From: Anaerolineae bacterium | GTDB lineage: Bacteria; Chloroflexota; Anaerolineae; 4572-78; J111 | DNA length: 8,635 nucleotides | Direction of reading: 5' to 3' | Assembly: GCA_020433785.1 (NCBI GenBank) | Contig: JAGRCC010000764.1 | Location: 1-8,635, forward strand | Part shown: positions 1-5,877 of the stretch, piece after piece | Position numbering within the stretch: the stretch's first letter is position 1 | How the letters are laid out: each line of letters begins with the position of its first letter | Position numbers and translations under genes: made by a program | The notes under the pieces: generated by a model | The model's input: the letters and a program-made list of their open reading frames with translations, nothing else | What the model was told of the DNA's origin: nothing | Databases searched by the model: none

Positions 1-570
1 GATGCCGTTGTGGACCATTTTGACAAAATGACCCGAACCATCTGCGCCCACCCAGTCGCAGCAGGGTGTGCCATCCTCTACTTTGGCCGCCACAGCCTGG
101 AAAATCGGCTTGATGTGCGGCCAGGCATCGGAGGAACCGCCCGGCATAAGGGACGGACCGTGGCGAGCACCTTCTTCGCCACCGGACACACCACTGCCGA
201 CATAGAGCAAACCCTGCGATTCCACATATTCGGCCCGGCGGATGCTATCGCTGTAGTTGGAGTTGCCGCCATCGATGATTATGTCGCCTGGTTCGAGGTG
301 GGGCAGCAGTTGCTCAATAAATTGATCGACGGCCGGTCCGGCCTTGACCAGCAGCATCACCCGGCGGGGTTTCTTGAGGTGACTGACAAACGCTTCAATA
401 GAATGGGCGCCAATCACGCTGGTGCCCTGGGCACTGCCGTTGATAAAATCATCCACTTTGGATACGGTGCGGTTATAGACCGCGACTGTAAAGCCGTGGT
501 CGGCCATATTCAATACCAGGTTTTGGCCCATGACGGCCAGGCCAATCAGGCCAAGATCTGCTTTACTCAT
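1..570 (-). CDS. gnd: 6-phosphogluconate dehydrogenase, decarboxylating (N-terminal part, cut by window edge)
   Basis: Oxidative pentose phosphate enzyme: 6-phosphogluconate + NAD(P)+ gives ribulose 5-phosphate, CO2 and NAD(P)H in the cytoplasm. The 190 visible residues start MSKADLGLIGLAVMGQNL, with the family's Rossmann turn at residues 7-18, and NRT at 33-35 favours NADP. IIDGGNSNY spans about 98-106. The substrate-binding signature SGGEEGARHGPSLMPGG is at 129-145. The frame ends in HFVKMVHNGI, which carries catalytic Lys184 plus His187 and Asn188; the catalytic Glu expected just after lies beyond the edge. Full-length family members have about 470-480 residues, so roughly 40% is present. 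The ATG at 570 follows a weak purine-rich AAAGGAAA. It lies 47 bp after the gluconokinase stop, so it is the fifth visible gene of the operon and receives that enzyme's product. No defect is visible. Confidence 0.96.
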   Translation of the reverse strand, partial: MSKADLGLIGLAVMGQNLVLNMADHGFTVAVYNRTVSKVDDFINGSAQGTSVIGAHSIEAFVSHLKKPRRVMLLVKAGPAVDQFIEQLLPHLEPGDIIIDGGNSNYSDSIRRAEYVESQGLLYVGSGVSGGEEGARHGPSLMPGGSSDAWPHIKPIFQAVAAKVEDGTPCCDWVGADGSGHFVKMVHNGI

Positions 571-617
571 AATATTTTATTTCCTTTCTTTTTCTCTGGT
601 TTGTATCACGATTTTCC

Positions 618-1124
618 TTACCTGTTTTCTTCGCCGACACTTTGCAGAATGTGAGCGACGATGTTATCTACGCTTTGTTCCACGCTGATAATCAAGGTGT
701 TACGGGGCGAGGGAGGCTCCAAGGCTTCAAATTGACTTTGGAGCATATCGGCTTTCATGAAATGCCCCTGACGTGCCGCCATCCGTTCCCAGATGAGATT
801 GAGACTGCCTTTCAAATAGACAATGTACAGACCCTCATTGCCCTGGCGTAACTGGTCGCGATACTTTTTTTTCAGTGCAGAGCAAGCAATTACGGCTGTT
901 TCTCCCCGGGCCAGATGATCGGTAATTAATTTGTGCAGCCGCGCCAGCCAGGGAGACCGGTCGTCATCGTTAAGGGGGATACCGTTGGCCATCTTGGTCA
1001 CGTTCTCCGGTGGGTGAAAATCATCGCCATCGAAAAACGGTGCCTTTAGCTTTTGCGCCAACGCCAACCCCACCGTTGTTTTGCCACTACCAGACACACC
1101 TATAATCACAAATACCCGACGCAT
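618..1124 (-). CDS. gntK: Gluconokinase (GntK/IdnK family)
   Basis: Phosphorylates D-gluconate with ATP to 6-phosphogluconate, the substrate of the next gene. The 168-residue protein has normal family length. The P-loop GVSGSGKTT is at residues 9-17. DGDDFHPPENVTKMANG follows from 32, then PLNDDDRSPWL (50-60), CSALKKKYRD (81-90), and later YLKG and RQGHFM, all as in E. coli GntK/IdnK. The ATG at 1124 is preferred because AAGGAGG sits 4 bases upstream. A TTG at 1148 would add eight residues that family members lack and would place the Shine-Dalgarno inside the gene. It starts 27 bp after the SDR stop and ends 47 bp before gnd, so it is cotranscribed with both. The pair GntK + Gnd gives a complete route from gluconate to ribulose-5-phosphate. 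The substrate is inferred from the family; phosphorylation of a related aldonate is possible but not suggested by the motifs. Confidence 0.95.
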   Translation of the reverse strand: MRRVFVIIGVSGSGKTTVGLALAQKLKAPFFDGDDFHPPENVTKMANGIPLNDDDRSPWLARLHKLITDHLARGETAVIACSALKKKYRDQLRQGNEGLYIVYLKGSLNLIWERMAARQGHFMKADMLQSQFEALEPPSPRNTLIISVEQSVDNIVAHILQSVGEENR

Positions 1125-1151
1125 ATTGCCTCCTTCCAGGGTCGTCAATTG

Positions 1152-1982
1152 CTACACGCCGCTGAAGGCGGAAAAGCCGCCATCCACGGGCACTATGATG
1201 CCTGTCACAAATTGTGAAGCGGGCGACAGCAGCCACAACACCGTCCCCAGTAACTCTTCTGACTGGCCAAAGCGCCCCATCGGTGTGTGGTCAATGATTT
1301 GTTGGCCACGTGCCGTCAGGCTGTCATCATCGTTGAGCAGTAACGCTCGGTTTTGGTTGCCGATGAAAAAACCGGGGGCCAGGGCGTTGACCCGGATTTT
1401 GGGGCTGTATTCTTGGGCCATATGAACGGCCAACCATTGGGTAAAATTATTAATACCCGCTTTGGCGGCGGCGTAGCCCACTACCCGGGTCAGCGGTGAA
1501 AAGGCGGCCATAGATGAAAGATTGAGGATGACCCCCTCATCCTGGGCGGCCATAACTTTGCCGATCACCTGGCTGGGCAAAATGGTGCCGATGAGGTTCA
1601 GGTCGAAGACGAAATTCAAGGCCTCGGGTGGTAGATCGAAAAAGGTCTGGTCGGTCGTTGTGGTGGCCTGAGGATGGTTGCCGCCGGCCGCGTTGATGAG
1701 AATGTCGATCCGACCATACTCTCCCACCACGTTCTCCACGGCAGCCTCCAGCAAGTCCCGCTTGAGGACATCGGCTTGGGCAACCCTATAGTGACCGGGG
1801 CCGGCAGCCAGCTTTTGCTCAAGGTCAGCGGCCAAGTGGGGCTGGCGCGCCAACAAGACCACGTTGGCCCCCAACCCGACCAACGCCGAGGCCATATCGC
1901 CCCCTAACACACCTGTGCCGCCGGTAATCACAGCCGTTTTGCCTGTAAAGTCGTACCACTGTGTTAACACTTGTAAATTCAT
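1152..1982 (-). CDS. uxuB: SDR-family D-mannonate oxidoreductase / fructuronate reductase (YjmF/UxuB type)
   Basis: Classical short-chain dehydrogenase of 276 residues. The nucleotide turn TGGTGVLG is at 20-27; Val replaces the usual second Gly, as I recall for the YjmF group. INAAGGNHPQATTT lies at 96-109. The catalytic tetrad is Asn129, Ser157, Tyr170 and Lys174. The tail reads PGFFIGNQNR, SLTARGQQIIDHTPMGRFG and VPVDGGFSAFSGV. The GGNHPQATT stretch and this tail recall B. subtilis YjmF (SDR-type UxuB), which would reduce D-fructuronate to D-mannonate with NAD(P)H. The ATG at 1982 has GGAGG five bases upstream; a TTG at 1994 overlaps that site and is unlikely. It lies between beta-glucuronidase (60 bp gap) and gluconokinase (27 bp gap). 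The gluconokinase neighbour makes a 5-keto-D-gluconate reductase (IdnO-like) an alternative, but the sequence looks less like IdnO. Confidence is high for the fold and moderate for the substrate. Confidence 0.78.
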   Translation of the reverse strand: MNLQVLTQWYDFTGKTAVITGGTGVLGGDMASALVGLGANVVLLARQPHLAADLEQKLAAGPGHYRVAQADVLKRDLLEAAVENVVGEYGRIDILINAAGGNHPQATTTTDQTFFDLPPEALNFVFDLNLIGTILPSQVIGKVMAAQDEGVILNLSSMAAFSPLTRVVGYAAAKAGINNFTQWLAVHMAQEYSPKIRVNALAPGFFIGNQNRALLLNDDDSLTARGQQIIDHTPMGRFGQSEELLGTVLWLLSPASQFVTGIIVPVDGGFSAFSGV

Positions 1983-2042
1983 TGTTTCCTCCAACCGTGA
2001 GTTGCTTTTATATTTTTTATCACCGCAGCCCTCACGTGTTTT

Positions 2043-3812
2043 CTATTTATTTGTCCAAAACTCACGCAGCACGTACGCTGCCATTTTGGGCGTGCGCGTC
2101 CGGGTGAAGACGCCCTTCATGTTGAGGCCGCCCACGCGCATAATGCTCTGCACGGCGGCAAAGTCGGCAAAGTTCCAGACCTGCATCCCGGCCACGAACT
2201 CTTTGCGTTTGGCCACTTCCAGATGGCCGCGGATGAAATCGGCCTGGTATTCTTCGGTCCACATGACATTGGGGTGACCATGCATGCCGGCCATCGTATC
2301 GGCCCCGAACTCGGTCATAATGACGGGTTTTTGAAACTTCTCCCACAACCCATCCAGTTCTTGCTCTAGCGAAGCCAGTGCCTTATCCATCTCGCCGCCC
2401 AGGACGTACCAACCCCAGTAGCGGTTGATGCTGACGACGTCGCTTTTACGCAGCCAATCCGCTGGCCCGCCCATCACACCGACAACGGTCACCAGACGGG
2501 TGGGGTCCAGCTCGCGGGCGCGGTCCACCAGCGTATCCAGAAAGGCCTGGCCGCGGGCCACCGAAGGATCGGTTGGGGTGTCGTCGTCAAGCGAAGACAG
2601 GTTCAAACTGGTCGGCATCGGCTCGTTGGCCACGCACCACATGACCACGCTGGGGTGATTCTTGTCGCGGGTAACCAGTTCCGAGAGCTGTTGGGTGGCG
2701 GCCTGCAGCCGGATAGCCACGTTCTCATCGTTTTCAAACTGCATGCTGACAGCCGGAATTTCGTCAATAATCAAGAAGCCCTCGCGGTCGGCCAGCTGCA
2801 TCTCTTCCTCACTATAGGGATAGTGAGAGGTGCGATAGCTGTTAGCCCCGGTCCAGCGCATCAACTGATAATCCTTGACCATCAAGGGCAGGTTCAAGCC
2901 TTTGCCGCTGGCGATGAAATCCTCGTGGCGGCCAAAGCCGTTGAGCTGCACCGGTTGGCCGTTCAGCAAAATTTGCCCCCCTTGCACGGCGATGGTGCGA
3001 ATGCCGATCGGCAGGCTGTAGCGGTCGCTCTCCGTCCGGATGGACAGGGTGTAGAGGTAAGGGTCTTGGTCTGACCAGAAGCGGGCGTCAGTTACGGTAA
3101 AGGTTGTTGCGGCTGTGCCAGCGGTGAAGCTCAGGTCAGCCGTCAGCTCCGTCTCGCCGCCGGTGAGGACGGCCTGGCCCTGGTCAGCGACGGGGCTGTT
3201 TAGCTGCACGGTGACCTTGACCTGCCCGTTGCTGCCGTTAATGTCTGTGACCACGGTGATGTCGTCAATGTAGGTTTGGGGCAGGCTGTACAGCACCACG
3301 GGCCGGTGCAGGCCGGCAAAGGGGAAGAAATCATACGTGGTCCGCGGGAAACTGGCGAACGCTCCCAGGGCAGTTTGCATATTGCCCGAGGGGACACGCG
3401 TGGGCTGCAATTCATTCTCAACGCTGATGGCGATTACGTTTTCCGTATCCCATCGGATTAGCTCGGTGATTTCAAAAGCAAAGGGCAGATGGCCACCTTC
3501 GTGCGAGCCAACTTTAGCGCCGTTGACATAGACAGTAGCGAAATAGGGGGCCGAGCCGACCCGGATAAAGATGCGCTCTCCACGCCAGACGGCGGGGACA
3601 AAGGTGCGCTTGACGTACCAGCCCAAGCTCAGGTAGTTAAACAGATCTTCGTACTGTTCGTTCCAACTGCCGGGGACGGCCATCGGGCGCGATTCGGGCA
3701 AACCCATCGCCCAGCCAGTGGCCTCTCCAACAGCTTGCGGATCGATGTTAAAATCCCAAATACCTGACAAATCTATTTTGTTACGCGTTTGGTTTTGTTG
3801 TGGATAGAGCAT
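2043..3812 (-). CDS. uidA: Beta-glucuronidase, glycoside hydrolase family 2
   Basis: Hydrolyses beta-D-glucuronides to D-glucuronate and aglycone. The 589 residues align throughout with E. coli UidA (603). The N-terminal jelly roll includes AVPGSWNEQ and SHEGGHLPFAF, then AGLHRPVVLYSLPQTYIDDITVVTD. An Ig-like domain follows (about 180-270), then the TIM barrel from GFGRHED and GANSYRTSHYPYSEE. The acid/base Glu397 is in VANEP and the nucleophile Glu501 in MTEFGADT. Asn564-x-Lys566 in GGLNMKGVFTR matches the N-x-K pair that binds the glucuronate carboxylate and separates glucuronidases from GH2 galactosidases. No signal peptide is seen, so it acts in the cytoplasm on imported glucuronides. The segment matching the E. 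coli active-site loop 1 is about 16 residues shorter. Two tandem ATGs exist at 3815 and 3812; the second is chosen because GGAGG is then five bases away rather than two. It is second in the operon. Confidence 0.95.
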   Translation of the reverse strand: MLYPQQNQTRNKIDLSGIWDFNIDPQAVGEATGWAMGLPESRPMAVPGSWNEQYEDLFNYLSLGWYVKRTFVPAVWRGERIFIRVGSAPYFATVYVNGAKVGSHEGGHLPFAFEITELIRWDTENVIAISVENELQPTRVPSGNMQTALGAFASFPRTTYDFFPFAGLHRPVVLYSLPQTYIDDITVVTDINGSNGQVKVTVQLNSPVADQGQAVLTGGETELTADLSFTAGTAATTFTVTDARFWSDQDPYLYTLSIRTESDRYSLPIGIRTIAVQGGQILLNGQPVQLNGFGRHEDFIASGKGLNLPLMVKDYQLMRWTGANSYRTSHYPYSEEEMQLADREGFLIIDEIPAVSMQFENDENVAIRLQAATQQLSELVTRDKNHPSVVMWCVANEPMPTSLNLSSLDDDTPTDPSVARGQAFLDTLVDRARELDPTRLVTVVGVMGGPADWLRKSDVVSINRYWGWYVLGGEMDKALASLEQELDGLWEKFQKPVIMTEFGADTMAGMHGHPNVMWTEEYQADFIRGHLEVAKRKEFVAGMQVWNFADFAAVQSIMRVGGLNMKGVFTRTRTPKMAAYVLREFWTNK

Positions 3813-3817
3813 CATAG

Positions 3818-3822
3818 CCTCC
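3818..3822 (-). promoter_or_regulatory. Ribosome binding site deciding the uidA start
   Basis: GGAGG reads on the minus strand at 3822-3818. It is two bases from the ATG at 3815 and five from the ATG at 3812. Five bases matches the SDR gene of this operon, so the second ATG is the likelier start. The protein differs by only one Met. Confidence 0.6.
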
Positions 3823-3887
3823 GTTTTTTACTATGAACTAATTGAAACTTTTTAACAGAATTATGAATTAGGTTATTTCTACATTTA

Positions 3888-3937
3888 GAGATTAGAGATT
3901 GGAGATTAGGAGATTTAAGTGAAAAATCTCTCATCTC
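3888..3937. repeat. GAGATT tandem repeat folding into a two-tier hairpin
   Basis: Four GAGATT-type units stand in tandem with period 7-8 (GAGATTA, GAGATTG, GAGATTAG, GAGATTT; 3888-3916), followed by two inverted units (AAATCTC 3924-3930, ATCTC 3933-3937). The last forward unit pairs with AAATCTC over 7 bp (loop 3917-3923). An outer GAGAT (3902-3906) pairs with ATCTC. The 14-mer GGAGATTAGGAGAT (3901-3914) recurs exactly at 7780-7793. It lies in the 158-bp gap between symporter and glucuronidase, where it could soften readthrough or stabilise mRNA ends. No U-tract follows on either strand, so it is not a standard intrinsic terminator. It probably belongs to a dispersed intergenic repeat family. 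Confidence 0.7.
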
Positions 3938-3970
3938 GCCATCGCTTCCTTGCCGGCCATAAAGAGCCAC

Positions 3971-5437
3971 TCAAGCCACTGCCAGATTGACCTCAGGGGT
4001 CTCGACATGGAGCTCAATACGTTTTTGTCTGATAGTGTCCTGGACATCTTCCATCTTCTTATCCGTAAGGTTGTAATATTTCATAGCGATAAGGGAGGCG
4101 ATGTGACCGAGCAACGGTAAGACGAAGATAATGGCCATGATGGCGATATCAAACGATGTACTGAGTTGCGTATTGGGCTCGATCTGGACATTGCCGTACC
4201 CTGAAAGGGCTAAGGCCATACCGACAAGCAAGGTAGACAGTGATGAGATGAGTTTGTCGACGAAGGAGAATACTGTCCCGACCATTCCCGGCATATAGCG
4301 TTGCGAGCGGTAGGTCTCATAATCAGCAACGTCGGCAATCATTGGAATAACAATATTGCCGGCTAGCGAACTAAACGAGACCTGAATGGCCATCAGTATC
4401 AGCAGCAGGATGACGCTAAACGGGACGCCTTGGGAGCTGTCAGCTCTGAGCAGCGGGGTGGCGACAATCATAACCACGAGCATGATGGCTCCAAGCCAGG
4501 TAAAGAGCACGAAGGATTTTTTCAGGCCACCTGAGGCAGCGAGCCTGACCCCGATAAAGGTGACCAGGAGGGTGGGGGCTATGGTCCAAAGCGAATATGT
4601 TCCCTGCAGAGCGGCACTGAGCAGCATGTTGGAGAAGAAGTAGACCAGCGCACCGCGTACGGCGACGTTTGCCAATTTGTCGGTTGAGGCGGCCACAATG
4701 AGCATCTGGAGGTTCTTGTTATTTTTGATGACATCCAGGGTGTCTCTAAATTTGATCTGCGGGGCATGCACGCCCAGTCCAAAAAATTCGGTTCGGTCCT
4801 TTTCCCAGATACCGATGATTGCGAGGATGGTAAAGACGAATGATATTCCCATAAAAATCAGTGAAACGTCCGTCCAGAGGGCCGGGTCATTAATATTTCC
4901 TGGATACCGTGGTCCCATGTATGAGGTGATGAACCAGATGCTGACGTTAAAGAGAACAGCATTGTAGATCGCGTCAAAGAGGGTGAACAGTGGTCTCTGC
5001 TTGGGATCGTCTGTCAGGGCTGCCTGGGCGCTCTTGGTACAGGCTGTCTGGAAGGTATAGCCAATAACATAGAGGGCATACAACGCGGCTGTGTAACCAT
5101 ATTTGAATGTCGTGGACCCCGTGGGATCTGTTCTAAACAGCAAGAGAAGGGCGATAAACATGATGATGTTACCGCTAAGCATGTAAGGTCTGAACTTTCC
5201 GAATTTTCCATCTGTTCGGTCGATGGCAAAACCAATAATGGGGTCTGTGAACCCGTCAAAGATCCTCATAAGGGTAGCGATCAGTCCCACAGTGGCAGCC
5301 GCCAGCCCGAGGACGTTCTGGGTGTAGAACGCATAAAACAATACCAGTACAAGGGCGATATTGGTGGCGGTATTGTTCAAGGTAAACAAACCTATCTGCC
5401 ATACTTTTGATCTGTGATACTTTTGTGATTCGTTCAC
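3971..5437 (-). CDS. GPH-family cation:glycoside symporter, probable glucuronide transporter (UidB/MelB-like)
   Basis: Inner-membrane secondary transporter of the glycoside-pentoside-hexuronide:cation group within the MFS fold. The 488 residues are strongly hydrophobic with about 12 membrane helices. The family signature RIFDGFTDPIIGFAIDRT (residues 58-75) is followed by GKFGKFRPYM. Asp61 and Asp65 correspond to the helix-II cation-binding Asp55 and Asp59 of MelB. A second signature, ADVADYETYRSQRYMPGMVG, lies in the C-terminal half. The start is GTG at 5437, with GGAGG eight bases upstream; the N-terminus MNESQKYHRSKVWQIGLF looks native. As first gene of the operon ahead of a signal-less beta-glucuronidase, it probably imports intact glucuronides, by analogy with E. 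coli uidB-uidA. The exact substrate is inference; the family also carries melibiose, xylosides and sulfoquinovosides. It is transcribed from the palindrome-covered promoter at 5521-5549. Confidence 0.9.
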   Translation of the reverse strand: MNESQKYHRSKVWQIGLFTLNNTATNIALVLVLFYAFYTQNVLGLAAATVGLIATLMRIFDGFTDPIIGFAIDRTDGKFGKFRPYMLSGNIIMFIALLLLFRTDPTGSTTFKYGYTAALYALYVIGYTFQTACTKSAQAALTDDPKQRPLFTLFDAIYNAVLFNVSIWFITSYMGPRYPGNINDPALWTDVSLIFMGISFVFTILAIIGIWEKDRTEFFGLGVHAPQIKFRDTLDVIKNNKNLQMLIVAASTDKLANVAVRGALVYFFSNMLLSAALQGTYSLWTIAPTLLVTFIGVRLAASGGLKKSFVLFTWLGAIMLVVMIVATPLLRADSSQGVPFSVILLLILMAIQVSFSSLAGNIVIPMIADVADYETYRSQRYMPGMVGTVFSFVDKLISSLSTLLVGMALALSGYGNVQIEPNTQLSTSFDIAIMAIIFVLPLLGHIASLIAMKYYNLTDKKMEDVQDTIRQKRIELHVETPEVNLAVA

Positions 5438-5456
5438 GATTATATCCTCCGTGGAC

Positions 5457-5487
5457 TTATACTTAACAACGATATTATATTTAACAA
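5457..5487 (-). repeat. 13-bp direct repeat in the transporter leader
   Basis: TTATACTTAACAA (5457-5469) and TTATATTTAACAA (5475-5487) differ at one base and are 18 bp apart start to start. They lie in the predicted 5' leader of the transporter mRNA, between the palindrome and the Shine-Dalgarno. The second copy touches the left end of the palindrome. In AT-rich DNA this may be chance. Confidence 0.4.
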
Positions 5488-5536
5488 GATTTATGTTATA
5501 TTAACGTTAGCGCTAACGTTAATATAACATAAATCT
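5487..5536. promoter_or_regulatory. Perfect 50-bp palindromic operator, LacI type
   Basis: The left half (5487-5511) is the exact reverse complement of the right half (5512-5536), with no central spacer. The core AACGTTAGCGCTAACGTT (5503-5520) contains AACGTT twice around AGCGCT; each centre is a CG step, as in LacI/PurR-family operators. It covers the -10 box (5521-5526) and the predicted start near 5514, so a bound repressor would block RNA polymerase. The likely binder is the divergent LacI-family protein. A LacI dimer usually needs 16-20 bp, so 50 bp suggests several dimers or a structural role. Confidence 0.85.
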
Positions 5537-5549
5537 ATATCCTTGTCAA
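5521..5549 (-). promoter_or_regulatory. Sigma70-type promoter of the glucuronide operon
   Basis: On the minus strand the -35 TTGACA (5549-5544, six of six) is followed after 17 bp by the -10 TATATT (5526-5521, five of six). The predicted start is near 5514, giving a leader of about 75 nt before the GTG at 5437. The -10 and start lie inside the palindrome, so a strong promoter is held off by a repressor. Confidence 0.85.
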
Positions 5550-5583
5550 GCATTTTTTTCATATCTGTCCTTCTATCTTTATT

Positions 5584-5626
5584 TCTCAACAGTAAGAACC
5601 AAAGCAAGGAAATCTTACTGTTGAGA
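5584..5626. repeat. 14-bp perfect inverted repeat (stem-loop)
   Basis: TCTCAACAGTAAGA (5584-5597) and TCTTACTGTTGAGA (5613-5626) are exact reverse complements around a 15-nt spacer. It lies upstream of both divergent promoters. No T-run follows on either strand, so it is not a typical terminator. It differs from the AACGTT sites, so it could be the site of a second regulator, part of an unannotated small RNA, or a small mobile-element remnant. Confidence 0.7.
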
Positions 5627-5724
5627 CGCCGGTTTTACCTCAGCTATGCAGCGGTTGGAACTGCACCATTATATTTTCTTGGTTATTTGCAGTATGTTTC
5701 TAGACTTTTTGGGACTGAGAATAC

Positions 5725-5754
5725 TTGACAGCGGGATTGAGTTTGAGGTAGGAT
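5725..5754 (+). promoter_or_regulatory. Sigma70-type promoter of the lacI-type gene
   Basis: TTGACA (5725-5730, six of six) is followed after 18 bp by TAGGAT (5749-5754, four of six). The start would be near 5761, just before the operator-like site at 5765-5782, which fits autorepression. A TATAAT at 5792-5797 could be the -10 of a second promoter but has only a poor -35 (TTATCG, 5769-5774). Confidence 0.6.
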
Positions 5755-5764
5755 AAGTGTGGCA

Positions 5765-5782
5765 AACGTTATCGCTATCGTT
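5765..5782. promoter_or_regulatory. Operator-like site 1 upstream of the regulator
   Basis: AACGTTATCGCTATCGTT is an imperfect 18-bp palindrome with AACG and CGTT ends. It resembles the core of the 50-bp palindrome and sits at about +5 to +22 from the predicted regulator start. Binding there would repress the regulator's own transcription. Confidence 0.55.
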
Positions 5783-5786
5783 ACAA

Positions 5787-5816
5787 AACGTTATAATTAA
5801 CGTTGCGCTAACGCAA
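5787..5816. promoter_or_regulatory. Operator-like site 2 (paired AACGTT plus GCGCTAACG)
   Basis: AACGTT at 5787 and 5799 repeats the 12-bp spacing seen in the 50-bp palindrome. TTAACGTTGCGCTAACGCAA (5797-5816) is the palindrome core with one base missing and a degraded right end. It also contains TTGCG and CGCAA as an inverted repeat. It overlaps a TATAAT, so it may control a second promoter or act as an auxiliary operator. Confidence 0.55.
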
Positions 5817-5867
5817 TTTTCTCTTTTTTCACACCCTTTTGGCAAATGACTTATTTTTTCTTCTTAT

Positions 5868-5873
5868 GGAGGG
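5868..5873 (+). promoter_or_regulatory. Ribosome binding site deciding the regulator start
   Basis: GGAGGG at 5868-5873 is well placed for the TTG at 5878. It overlaps the ATG at 5866, which therefore cannot use it. Upstream of that ATG and of the TTG at 5839 the sequence is pyrimidine-rich, with no Shine-Dalgarno. Confidence 0.7.
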
Positions 5874-5877
5874 CAGA

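Larger units (their letters stand above)
5438..5877. other. Divergent control region between operon and lacI-type gene
   Basis: This 440-bp AT-rich stretch has no convincing gene. It holds, left to right: the transporter leader with a 13-bp direct repeat, a 50-bp perfect palindrome over the operon promoter, a 14-bp inverted repeat of unknown role, about 95 bp (5630-5724) where I see nothing clear, then the regulator promoter and several AACGTT-containing operator-like sites. The layout is that of a LacI-type regulator controlling a divergent catabolic operon and itself. Confidence 0.85.

Noticed and set aside
10..654. Plus-strand 214-codon open frame
   Set aside because: It is antisense to gnd, whose minus-strand frame has unmistakable family motifs across the same bases. 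No ribosome site or recognisable protein.
3888..3937. GAGATT repeats considered as CRISPR or as an intrinsic terminator
   Set aside because: Units are only 7-8 bp with no spacers, and no T-run follows the hairpin on either strand.
5497..5502. Plus-strand TATATT as a mirror -10 box created by the palindrome
   Set aside because: Seventeen bases upstream there is only ATTATA, a poor -35, so a plus-strand promoter here is not supported.
5543..5728. 61-codon open frame in the divergent control region
   Set aside because: No ribosome site, and it spans the operon -35 box and the 14-bp inverted repeat. It resembles no protein I know; AT-rich chance frame.
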